The notes under the pieces: generated by a model
Told to the model about the DNA's origin: nothing
Databases searched by the model: none
What the model saw: the letters and a program-made list of their open reading frames with translations, nothing else
DNA from: an uncultured Verrucomicrobiales bacterium
GTDB lineage: Bacteria > Verrucomicrobiota > Verrucomicrobiia > Verrucomicrobiales > Akkermansiaceae
Length of the DNA stretch: 64,000 bases
Direction: 5' to 3'
NCBI GenBank assembly: GCA_937951675.1
Contig: CALFBI010000011.1
Span: forward strand, 25,515-89,514
Position numbers and translations under genes: made by a program
Shown: in pieces, positions 17,745 to 25,462 of the stretch
How positions within the stretch are numbered: position 1 is the stretch's first letter
Layout: every line of letters begins with the position of its first letter

Positions 17745-19703
17745 ATGCAAGAGATTCCTGAACACGAACATGCAAGCCTTGGCGGGATGTATTCGGATTA
17801 CTTTCTCGATTATGCGAGTTATGTGATTCTGGAGCGTGCGGTGCCTCATTTAAATGATGGCTTGAAGCCTGTGCAACGCCGGATTCTTCATTCGATGAAG
17901 GAGCTTGATGATGGGCGTTATAACAAGGTCGCAAATGTGGTCGGGAATACAATGAAGTATCATCCTCATGGCGACGCTTCGATTGGTGATGCAATGGTTA
18001 ATATCGGCCAGAAAGATCTGCTCATTGATACGCAAGGAAACTGGGGAAATACTCTTACCGGAGATCGAGCAGCGGCATCTCGTTATATTGAGGCGCGATT
18101 AACGCCCTTTGCACTCGAGGTCGTTTTTAATCCTAAGACGACAGATTGGCTCGCAAGTTATGATGGTCGGAACAAAGAGCCCCAGACTCTTCCCGTGAAG
18201 TTTCCACTCCTTCTTGCCCAAGGGGTAGAAGGGATTGCAGTGGGGCTTGCGTGTAAGATCCTTCCTCATAATTTTATTGAGTTAATCGATGCTTCTATTG
18301 CGACGCTTAGAAAACAGCCGTTTGAGCTTTTTCCTGATTTTCCAACCGGAGGTATTATGGATGCTTCTGATTATAAAGAGGGCCTGAAAGGGGGCAGGCT
18401 TCGGGTTCGGGCTCTAATCGAGATCGAAAAATCAAAGCTTTTAAGAATTGTGGAACTTCCATTCGGAGTGACGACAAGCTCTTTGATGGATTCCATTGTT
18501 TCTGCTAATGAAAAGGGAAAGATCAAGATTGCTAAAATAGAAGATAATACGGCGGCAACAGCGGATATTTTAGTGCACTTACCTGCTGGGGTTGATGCGC
18601 AACAATGTCGAGATGCTCTTTATGCCTTTACGGATTGCGAGGTCTCGATTTCTCCTAATGCCGGTGTGATTTTAAATGGGCGCCCAGAATTTCTGCCAGT
18701 TTCTGAGATTTTGACAATCTCAGCCTTAAGAACAAAAGAGTTACTTGGAAAAGAACTCGAAATTAAATTAGGGGAGCTTAACGACAAATGGCACTTTAGT
18801 TCTTTAGAGCGAATCTTTATCGAGAACCGAATTTATCACGATATTGAAGAATGTGAAACTTGGGAGGCCGTTCTCAAAGCCATTGATGATGGATTAAAAC
18901 CATTTAAGAAATTATTGAAACGAGAGGTGAGTGAAGAAGACCTGGTTCGATTAACCGAGATCCGAATTAAGCGTATTTCTAAATTTGATTCCTTTAAGGC
19001 GAACGAAGCCATCAACCTTCTTGAAGAGACGATCGCTGAAACGGAGAAAAATTTGCGCAATCTGACTCGTTTCACGATTAAGTTCTATGAACACCTGAAA
19101 AAGACGTATGGAAAAGGTCGAGAACGTCGAACTAAAATTTCGAGTTTTGAACGGGTAGATCGGAGCCAAGTAGTCATGGCGACAGAGACTCTCTATGTTG
19201 ATCGGAAAAATGGATTTGCGGGTTGGGCGCTGAAAAAAGAAGAGTCTCTTTGCAAGTGCTCGAAATTAGATGACGTGGTTTCCTTCACTGCGGATGGTGC
19301 GGTAAGAGTGATGAAAGTGGCGGATAAAGTCTTTATTGGGAAACGCCCTATTCACATTGCACTTTTAAAGAAGGACGAAGAGAAAATCTATTCTCTCATT
19401 TATCGTGACGGAAAAAATGGAAATACCTTGGCAAAAAGATTCCGCCTTGGAGGAGTCACTCGTGACAAAGAATACATGTTAACGAAAGGGACTCCAGGTT
19501 CTCGAATTTTATATTTTGCAGTTCATGATAGTGAAGAGGCGAGTGGCGACAATGTGGTCACAGTTCATCTTAAAGAAGAGTTGAAATTACGCAATTTAGC
19601 TCGTGAATTTCATTTTGGTGAAATCGCAGTAAAAAGCCGGGGAGCGAATGGTAACATCGTGACGAAACATACGGTTGATCGGATTCTGCGTAGTGCTAAA
19701 TAG
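17745..19703 (+). CDS. parC: DNA topoisomerase IV subunit A (ParC/GyrA family)
   Basis: A 652-residue type IIA topoisomerase A subunit: DNA breakage-reunion domain up to about residue 450, then a short C-terminal beta-pinwheel. The catalytic tyrosine is Tyr114 in 'ASRYIEARLTP'; 'LDYASYVILERAVP' and 'KPVQRRIL' are family hallmarks. The sequence around 'QKDLLIDTQGNWGN' resembles the ParC form seen in Bacteroidetes and relatives more than E. coli GyrA. The quinolone-determining stretch reads 'YHPHGDASIGDAM': Ala78 stands where E. coli GyrA has Ser83, and Asp82 matches Asp87. It is shorter than GyrA because the C-terminal domain is reduced. The ATPase partner ParE is not in the window. It is followed immediately by a long hairpin. 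Confidence 0.92.
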   Translation: MQEIPEHEHASLGGMYSDYFLDYASYVILERAVPHLNDGLKPVQRRILHSMKELDDGRYNKVANVVGNTMKYHPHGDASIGDAMVNIGQKDLLIDTQGNWGNTLTGDRAAASRYIEARLTPFALEVVFNPKTTDWLASYDGRNKEPQTLPVKFPLLLAQGVEGIAVGLACKILPHNFIELIDASIATLRKQPFELFPDFPTGGIMDASDYKEGLKGGRLRVRALIEIEKSKLLRIVELPFGVTTSSLMDSIVSANEKGKIKIAKIEDNTAATADILVHLPAGVDAQQCRDALYAFTDCEVSISPNAGVILNGRPEFLPVSEILTISALRTKELLGKELEIKLGELNDKWHFSSLERIFIENRIYHDIEECETWEAVLKAIDDGLKPFKKLLKREVSEEDLVRLTEIRIKRISKFDSFKANEAINLLEETIAETEKNLRNLTRFTIKFYEHLKKTYGKGRERRTKISSFERVDRSQVVMATETLYVDRKNGFAGWALKKEESLCKCSKLDDVVSFTADGAVRVMKVADKVFIGKRPIHIALLKKDEEKIYSLIYRDGKNGNTLAKRFRLGGVTRDKEYMLTKGTPGSRILYFAVHDSEEASGDNVVTVHLKEELKLRNLAREFHFGEIAVKSRGANGNIVTKHTVDRILRSAK

Positions 19704-19704
19704 A

Positions 19705-19768
19705 ATGGTGTTCAAAAAAACACTTTACAGAGAGGGTTATCATCTTAAGGTGTCTTTATGAACACCAT
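19705..19768 (+). repeat. Long imperfect hairpin directly after parC
   Basis: ATGGTGTTCA (19705-19714) and TGAACACCAT (19759-19768) are perfect inverted copies. Pairing continues inward, with two mismatches and one G-U pair, to about 19727/19746, giving roughly 21 pairs around an 18-nt loop. The left arm starts 2 bp after the parC stop; the right arm contains the start codon of the 48-codon ORF. No T-run follows, so it is not a classical terminator. It could be a 3' mRNA stabiliser, a translation switch or a protein-binding site. Confidence 0.7.
19724..19751 (+). promoter_or_regulatory. Promoter-like pair inside the post-parC hairpin
   Basis: TTTACA (19724-19729), 16-bp spacer, TAAGGT (19746-19751). 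Transcription would begin around the ATG at 19758. The same TTTACA-16-TAAGGT arrangement recurs at 45438-45465. Read by eye. Confidence 0.35.
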
Positions 19769-19904
19769 AATCCGCTCGCAGTCTTACCTGATCCTTAAGT
19801 CTCGCCTTTTGATGCAAAAACATGAGCTCGCTCGTGAAGTAAAAAAAGTTCAACGCCTTGAAAGGCAGCTTTATTGGCAACAAATGGACTTATTATTAAA
19901 ATAA
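19758..19904 (+). CDS. Small ORF, 48 residues, unknown
   Basis: ATG at 19758 preceded by AGGTG at 7 nt, ending TAA at 19902-19904. The peptide is short, very basic and mostly helical in composition (contains 'RLLMQKHELAREVKKVQRLE' and ends 'QQMDLLLK'), with no membrane span or signal peptide. It lies between parC and the secretin gene and overlaps the longest possible reading of the latter. The start codon lies in the right arm of the 19705-19768 hairpin. It could be a real small protein, a leader peptide for the secretin cluster, or chance; I recognise no family. Confidence 0.4.
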   Translation: MNTIIRSQSYLILKSRLLMQKHELAREVKKVQRLERQLYWQQMDLLLK

Positions 19905-19969
19905 ATGAAAGAAATACGTATTTTTTGCTGACGGAGGTGGTTTTCACTTTGTATATAACCCCTCTGTTT

Positions 19970-22378
19970 ATGTTGCTTTTCCTGAAACAAACATCAAAAT
20001 TACGGACTTTCATTAGAGTCCTTCTGTTTAGCTTATGCTTTTCAGGATTGGTTCCGGCTGAATCATTATTTCAGCGCGAGCAAGAAAAACGGTTACAAGA
20101 CCAAGCAACCGCTCAACAAGCTCTACTCGCTGGAGATCGATTTTATGAAGCGCAGTCTTATGGAGAGGCTCTGAAAGAGTATGAAAAAGCGATATCAGGC
20201 TTAGGTGAAAACGCTCTTTCGGTGAAAGCTTTGCGTAGCGCTGCAACCGAACGCTATGCAACGGCGGCTGTTGAACACGCTAAGAAGCTTGTTCGACAAG
20301 GGAAACAATCAAAGGCAAAAGCAGTGCTGGAAACGGCTTTGCGAAAAGAAATTGCGCCAAATCATTTGGGAGCGCAAACGTATCTTAATCAAATTGATGA
20401 CCCTATTCGAACGAATCCTGCGGTAACTTCGCAACATGTTAAAGAGGTCGATCAAGTCCGCCGCTTATTATATCTCGCTCAAGGAGCTCATGACTTAGGT
20501 CAATTCGATCAGGCTGATGCACACTATGAGCAGGTGCTTCGTTTAGATCCTTATAATAAAGCAGCACGTCGAGGTTTAGAAAGAAGCAATCAGGAGAACG
20601 CTAATTACTTCAAAACAGCCTATGATCATTCGAGAGCTAAATTCTTGGAGGAATTAGACGCTTCTTGGGAAGATAAAAGAAAATCCAACATTATCGATGA
20701 TCAGTTACTCAATGCGGTGCCTTTAGGTGAGGTGGGAAGTCAAAGTGCGATTACGGCTCGAAATAGAATTAACAAAATTGTGATTCCTGAAATTAATTTA
20801 GAACAGGTTTCTCTACGAGAAGCCGTCGATTTTTTACAGCAACTTTCGGTCCAAAATGATTTAAGCCCTCCTGGAACACCTCAATCAGGAATCAATTTTG
20901 TTATTGATATTGGAGATGGTTCAGGAGAAAAAACCAAACAAATTGAGGGGATTCGGTTTGATTTGAAACTCACTAACGTGCCGCTCAGGCAGGCTGTTAC
21001 TTACATGTGTGAAGTGACACAAACCCAGGCTAAGTATGATGAGTTTGCCGTGATCATTCAGCCGGTTGGTTCAGTGACAGATACGCTGTATGTGAGAAGT
21101 TTCCGTGTCCCACCAGATTTTTTGAGTAGAGAAGCGATTAATCGCCAAGTGAAAGAACGAGACCCTTTTGCTAATGAAGTTGAAGAAAGAGCTCTTTTAG
21201 TAGAAAAACTTTCACCAAAAGACTTTTTTGAGAGGCGAGGGGTTTCTTTTCCTGATGGCTCGTATGCATTTGCAAGTTTTGATCCTCAAGGGAGTGTGCT
21301 TACAGTAAAAAACACACGTCTTAATTTGGATTTAGTGAGTCAAATTGTAGAAGCCATTATTTCGGAAGATCCAGTTGCTATCACAGTTGAAACAAAATTC
21401 ATTGAGGTGAATGAAAATATTGTAGAGGAGCTAGGTTATGATTGGCTCATTAGTGGGTTTTCGGTAGGCGGAGATCTAACGCTAGGTGGTGGAACTGTTG
21501 GGAATCAGAATCCTGATGTGACTTCTCCATTTTCTACTTCTGGATTTAGCCCAGTGACTAATGGGAACCGAAGTGGAGATGAAGCTTCGGGAGCGGTTAC
21601 AGCTACTGACGCGATTGATTTGTTAAATGTATTTAATCGCTCGTCGAATAAAGCTCCAGGGGTATTAAGTGCTAATGCTTTGATAAGAGAAGGAGGGCTG
21701 CAGGCCATTTTAAGAGGTTTATCACAAGCCAAAGGCACCGATGCGTTAGCGGGTTCTAATGTGGTGCTACGTCCAGGGCAGGTCGCCACGGTAGAGGCCG
21801 TGCGTGAATTGATTTATCCTGAAGAATATGAACCACCTACCATTTCGACCGGTGGCTCAGGAGAAGATGAAGAAGATCGTATTACAATTGGTGATGGGAT
21901 CACGGAAGCTTCTGCGATTGTTGGTGCTCCAGCGACACCGACGTCCTTTACGATGCAAAAGGTGGGCGTGCTTTTAGAGGTTGAAGCAAATGTTGACCGT
22001 CAGACTAATATTATTAGTTTACGCCTTGCTCCAGTGCGCAGAGATCTGGAAGGCTTTTTAAATTGGGGGACACCCTTTTTATTAGCGGATGATCAAGGAG
22101 TGCCACGTCCTTTCGGAGGAATATCGAATCGTATTTTACAGCCGCTGTTCAGAACTGTTAAAACCAATACTTCAGTAGATATTTATTCGGGAACTACCAT
22201 TGCGTTAGGAGGAATCCTTACTGAATCAGTGCAAAACGTAGAAGATAAGACTCCAATTTTAGGAGATCTTCCTGGTGTGGGGAGGTTTTTTCAACGAAAA
22301 AGCCAAGAACCTAATCGCACCGCCTTTATCGTCTTTGTCACTGCGAGAGTGACAGATGCAGGAGGTAACCCGCTTTAA
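19970..22378 (+). CDS. TPR-containing secretin (type II/III secretion secretin family, Amuc_1098-like)
   Basis: An outer-membrane secretin-family protein of about 800 residues. From the chosen ATG at 19970 it begins with a signal peptide ('TFIRVLLFSLCFSGLVPA'). It continues with TPR-like helices ('FYEAQSYGEALKEYEKAIS', 'AQGAHDLGQFDQADAHYEQV'), short N-type domains ('IPEINLEQVSLREAVDFLQQ') and a C-terminal secretin domain ending 'GTTIALGGILTES' and 'TPILGDLPGVGRFFQ'. A TPR region fused to a secretin is typical of Verrucomicrobiota (Akkermansia Amuc_1098 type). The frame is open further upstream: TTG 19874, or TTG 19949, which has GGAGG 11 nt before it; both would put extra residues before the signal peptide. 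No pilin, ATPase GspE/PilB or PilM gene adjoins it. The next two genes, an AsmA-like protein and an NTPase, are co-directional. Confidence 0.85.
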   Translation: MLLFLKQTSKLRTFIRVLLFSLCFSGLVPAESLFQREQEKRLQDQATAQQALLAGDRFYEAQSYGEALKEYEKAISGLGENALSVKALRSAATERYATAAVEHAKKLVRQGKQSKAKAVLETALRKEIAPNHLGAQTYLNQIDDPIRTNPAVTSQHVKEVDQVRRLLYLAQGAHDLGQFDQADAHYEQVLRLDPYNKAARRGLERSNQENANYFKTAYDHSRAKFLEELDASWEDKRKSNIIDDQLLNAVPLGEVGSQSAITARNRINKIVIPEINLEQVSLREAVDFLQQLSVQNDLSPPGTPQSGINFVIDIGDGSGEKTKQIEGIRFDLKLTNVPLRQAVTYMCEVTQTQAKYDEFAVIIQPVGSVTDTLYVRSFRVPPDFLSREAINRQVKERDPFANEVEERALLVEKLSPKDFFERRGVSFPDGSYAFASFDPQGSVLTVKNTRLNLDLVSQIVEAIISEDPVAITVETKFIEVNENIVEELGYDWLISGFSVGGDLTLGGGTVGNQNPDVTSPFSTSGFSPVTNGNRSGDEASGAVTATDAIDLLNVFNRSSNKAPGVLSANALIREGGLQAILRGLSQAKGTDALAGSNVVLRPGQVATVEAVRELIYPEEYEPPTISTGGSGEDEEDRITIGDGITEASAIVGAPATPTSFTMQKVGVLLEVEANVDRQTNIISLRLAPVRRDLEGFLNWGTPFLLADDQGVPRPFGGISNRILQPLFRTVKTNTSVDIYSGTTIALGGILTESVQNVEDKTPILGDLPGVGRFFQRKSQEPNRTAFIVFVTARVTDAGGNPL

Positions 22379-22411
22379 AGAAAAGGCTTAATATTATCCC
22401 CCTAATAGAAG

Positions 22412-23917
22412 GTGAGTAATTTCAATAAAGAAAATCCCCAAAAGTATTCTGTAGACGAGATGATGGAACGTCTTCGTCAAAATGATGAAAGAAATGATGA
22501 AGGACAGCTAGTGGTTCGAAAAGACGGGAGCACAGCTATCAAAAAAAGAGTGCGTCGTCGTCGCTCCGATCAGCCTGATAAAGAACAAAGTAATAAAGGG
22601 CGCAAATGGAGAGTTGTCCAGTTATTGTTATTTACTGGTGTCTTGGTAAGTTCTCTTGTGTTTGTTTTGGGTGTCCTGTTTTATCATAACAGTAAAGCTT
22701 TTGACCTTAAGCTTGAAGAAGGTATTGAAGAGTGGGCAGGGGTAAAAGTGAAGATTGATAAGCTTCGGGTTTTGCCATCGAAGGTGAAGGCCTCGTCAGT
22801 GCACCTCAGCGGGGAACCAGGTTCTCTTCTAAAAGAGATGAAGATCAAAGGAGTCAATGGTGATAATAATCCTCTAAATTTGATTCGTAAAACATGGAAT
22901 TCAAACTACTTACGAGCGAAAGAAGCAAAGCTTCTTTTCCAAACTCCAAGCAGTGAAGCTTCGGTCTCTTCAAAGTCTTCATTACTTGGTCAAGCTGAAA
23001 ATCTCTATCACTATAAGTCATATAATATCGATCAGCTTGATATTTCGAGTAAGAAAGTAAGAGGCGCGAAGCCAGTCTTTACGATTCAAAATACGACTTT
23101 TTCGTTAAAGCCAAAGTTAGAGGAGCCTTCTCAAGTTCTCCTTTCTAGAGGTCATTTAGAGTTTCTTCATTCAGGGCGTCTCACTCTTGAACGAGGAGTT
23201 TTTGATATAGAAAAAGAAGAGATTGAAATTAAGAGCCTTTACCTTTCTGATGCGCAAGGAATCGGCGAAATTAAAGTTTCCGGATCTCTTCCTCTTTCTG
23301 CAGAGGCGCAACCTATTCTGGATTTAGAAATTAAGCGGATTGGCACGGAATCTATTTTAGGAGCATTAATTTCAGAGCTTTTCATTGGAGACTTTTCAGG
23401 GGAAGGCGAGTTAGAGCTTTCTTACCAAGACAGAAATGAAACCGAAATGAATTTCAATTGGAAAAGTTCCAATTTGGAATTAATGAATTTTTCTTTTTTA
23501 AGAGGTTTACAAGAATTGACAGGAGATTCGACTTATTCAAAACCCTATATGGGAACTAAAGCATCCGGTGTTTTGAAATTTCAAAAAGGAGTCTATTCAT
23601 TAGAAAATTTAGAATTAGAACGTAAAGGGGTTCTTAAAATTTTAGGAAGAGTCGAGTATCGAGCAGACCAAAGACTTTCAGGACAATTACGAGTTGGGAT
23701 TCCTGAAGTAAGAGCATTTTTGCCTCAAAGTAAGAAAGCTCACCCGGCATTTTCACCACCTAAAAATGGTTATGTTTGGGTTGGTATTACCCTTTCGGGA
23801 ACGCCTACTTCCCCCAAAGATAATTTTAGAGATGTAATGGCTTCTCCTTACCATGAAAGCTCTGACTACCAGTCAGAAACTTTTACAGAAGATGCTTTTG
23901 AGTTACTGACTGAATAA
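22412..23917 (+). CDS. Membrane-anchored AsmA-like protein, unknown function
   Basis: A 501-residue protein with a GTG start. A basic cytoplasmic N-terminus (a run of Arg at 46-51) is followed by one membrane span (about 68-90, 'LLLFTGVLVSSLVFVLGVLF') and a long extracytoplasmic region. That region opens with a pattern seen in AsmA/TamB-like proteins ('GVKVKIDKLRVLPSKVKASS') and is rich in repeated beta strands ('LSGQLRVGIPEVRAFLP'). I infer a beta-groove protein of the AsmA type, which in other bacteria act in lipid movement or outer-membrane assembly; no specific function can be assigned. It follows the secretin by 33 bp and precedes the NTPase by 54 bp, so the three may form one envelope module. 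Confidence 0.65.
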   Translation: MSNFNKENPQKYSVDEMMERLRQNDERNDEGQLVVRKDGSTAIKKRVRRRRSDQPDKEQSNKGRKWRVVQLLLFTGVLVSSLVFVLGVLFYHNSKAFDLKLEEGIEEWAGVKVKIDKLRVLPSKVKASSVHLSGEPGSLLKEMKIKGVNGDNNPLNLIRKTWNSNYLRAKEAKLLFQTPSSEASVSSKSSLLGQAENLYHYKSYNIDQLDISSKKVRGAKPVFTIQNTTFSLKPKLEEPSQVLLSRGHLEFLHSGRLTLERGVFDIEKEEIEIKSLYLSDAQGIGEIKVSGSLPLSAEAQPILDLEIKRIGTESILGALISELFIGDFSGEGELELSYQDRNETEMNFNWKSSNLELMNFSFLRGLQELTGDSTYSKPYMGTKASGVLKFQKGVYSLENLELERKGVLKILGRVEYRADQRLSGQLRVGIPEVRAFLPQSKKAHPAFSPPKNGYVWVGITLSGTPTSPKDNFRDVMASPYHESSDYQSETFTEDAFELLTE

Positions 23918-23971
23918 GAGACCATTTTATCTTTCTTTATAGGGGAGAATCAGGGTAAAATTTTTATTGGA

Positions 23972-25312
23972 ATGATGAACTCCTTATCAAATCAACAAAA
24001 ATGCGGTTTGTTTGCCCCTCTTAGGCAAGATTTAGTTCGGACGATTCGAGAACAAATCATTAAGCATCCTAACACCTATTTTTTACTCTCCAATTCAGGA
24101 GGAGAGGGGAAAACGTCTTTGATCAATGATCTTGTTCAGGTTGCAGATAGTAAATTAATCAATCTTCACTTTCCGGCATTAGAGTTGAGAGATGATTTTT
24201 CAAGGGGTCTTGATCGTTTATTAGGGTATTTATCAGAACCTTTACCGCACTCATCCGAAAAGGAACCTCAAAAATCTTATTTTGAGCAATTGTATGTGAG
24301 GCTTTTTGCTAGTGCTCTGATTGCTCTGATTGAAGAAGGAAAAATCCCTTCAAATGGAGATCAAAATCATGCCGTTTTTTTATTAAAAAAAGACCCCGAG
24401 CAACTTCTTAATTTTACGACGGCTCCCACCGCAATGTCAGCTTGGTTAATGAGGTATTTTAAGCAAGTAGAACCCCTGATTGTTGAGAAAATTTCAAAGC
24501 AGACTGGGGTGAAGGTAAGAGAGCTCAACCAAATTTTTGATCTATGGTCACAGTATGTCTTTAGTAGTCAGGAGGATTTAAATAGAGAGGGAGACTTTTA
24601 TCATGGGCTGATTTCATTGACTCATGTTAAAGAGCTTCATTTACCAGCTGAAAAAATGTTTTTTCTCTTTTTGAATTTATGGTCTTCTCAATTTGCTTTA
24701 TCGTTAGTTTTTGATCATTGTGAAATGGAACTTTTCAAAGTTCCTGCAATCCAAAGCTTTTTTCTACAACTCATGGAAATGAGGCGTAAAGCTCCTCAAA
24801 CCAGTCTTATTGTTGCCTTAAATAAAGATTATTTAACTTCTTTTGGAGAAGGCTTTTGTTTCGACACCCTTTCGAGTCGTATGAATGCAGAAGTGGTTTG
24901 GTTGAAGCCAATAGATCAAAAAGATCGTTTGTTGCTTTTGAGTTATGTAACGAGCCCGAGAGAATACGCTTACTTACAAGCTAGGGTTCCTCAAACTATT
25001 CAGAGCCCTCGTCAGGTGATACAATGGGTGAAATCCGAGTTGGAGGATTACCAGGAGGAAGTTGTAGAGGTAAAGGAACGGCCTTTAACAATAGATCAGC
25101 AACAGCTTAAGCCAGTGACAGTTGATTCTTCTTTGCGACAGGTTTTATCAACTCAGAGTATTCAGCCTCGAGTTGAGTTGCCCCAAAAAGCAAGCTTTCA
25201 TAAAACCGAATCTCTGCCGGTGAGCCCTTTCGAGGCCATGGAAAGTGGAGAGAAAAAACCGGAAAAACCGGAAGCGAAAAAAGGTGTTTTTTCAGTCTTT
25301 GACGAAGAGTAA
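23972..25312 (+). CDS. Divergent P-loop NTPase, unknown function
   Basis: A 446-residue soluble protein without signal peptide or membrane span. A Walker A-like 'NSGGEGKT' (41-48) has Asn in place of the first Gly. A Walker B-like 'LSLVFDHCE' (Asp248) and a later strand 'TSLIVALNKD' suggest an AAA/STAND-like or Orc-type ATPase fold. The C-terminal ~80 residues are low-complexity and charged ('EKPEAKKGVFSVFDEE'), probably a flexible tail. It has no resemblance to GspE/PilB secretion ATPases, so its place behind a secretin gene is unexplained. Two start codons (23972, 23975) are adjacent. Confidence 0.55.
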   Translation: MMNSLSNQQKCGLFAPLRQDLVRTIREQIIKHPNTYFLLSNSGGEGKTSLINDLVQVADSKLINLHFPALELRDDFSRGLDRLLGYLSEPLPHSSEKEPQKSYFEQLYVRLFASALIALIEEGKIPSNGDQNHAVFLLKKDPEQLLNFTTAPTAMSAWLMRYFKQVEPLIVEKISKQTGVKVRELNQIFDLWSQYVFSSQEDLNREGDFYHGLISLTHVKELHLPAEKMFFLFLNLWSSQFALSLVFDHCEMELFKVPAIQSFFLQLMEMRRKAPQTSLIVALNKDYLTSFGEGFCFDTLSSRMNAEVVWLKPIDQKDRLLLLSYVTSPREYAYLQARVPQTIQSPRQVIQWVKSELEDYQEEVVEVKERPLTIDQQQLKPVTVDSSLRQVLSTQSIQPRVELPQKASFHKTESLPVSPFEAMESGEKKPEKPEAKKGVFSVFDEE

Positions 25313-25383
25313 AAAAAATAGGTTTTTGATAAATTTAACTTGCGCCAAGTGTAAGATATCTGCATCTTTGCGCCTCGATCAAT

Positions 25384-25458
25384 TCCGGCATAGCTCAGCG
25401 GTAGAGCGGGTGACTGTTAATCACTAGGTCCAAGGTTCGAATCCTTGTGCCGGAGCCA
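25384..25458 (+). tRNA. tRNA-Asn (GTT)
   Basis: Acceptor stem TCCGGCA (25384-25390) pairs with TGCCGGA (25448-25454), followed by discriminator G and an encoded CCA (25456-25458). The D-arm has TAGCTCAGCGGTAGAGC. The anticodon stem GGTGA/TCACT surrounds the loop CTGTTAA with anticodon GTT at 25416-25418. The T-arm has GGTTCGAATCC. It stands between the convergent NTPase and TPR-protein genes with no sign of an integrated element. Confidence 0.97.
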
Positions 25459-25462
25459 TTTT

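Noticed and set aside
25384..25458. Genomic island attached to tRNA-Asn
   Set aside because: No integrase, no direct repeat of the tRNA 3' end and no compositional break in the neighbouring genes.
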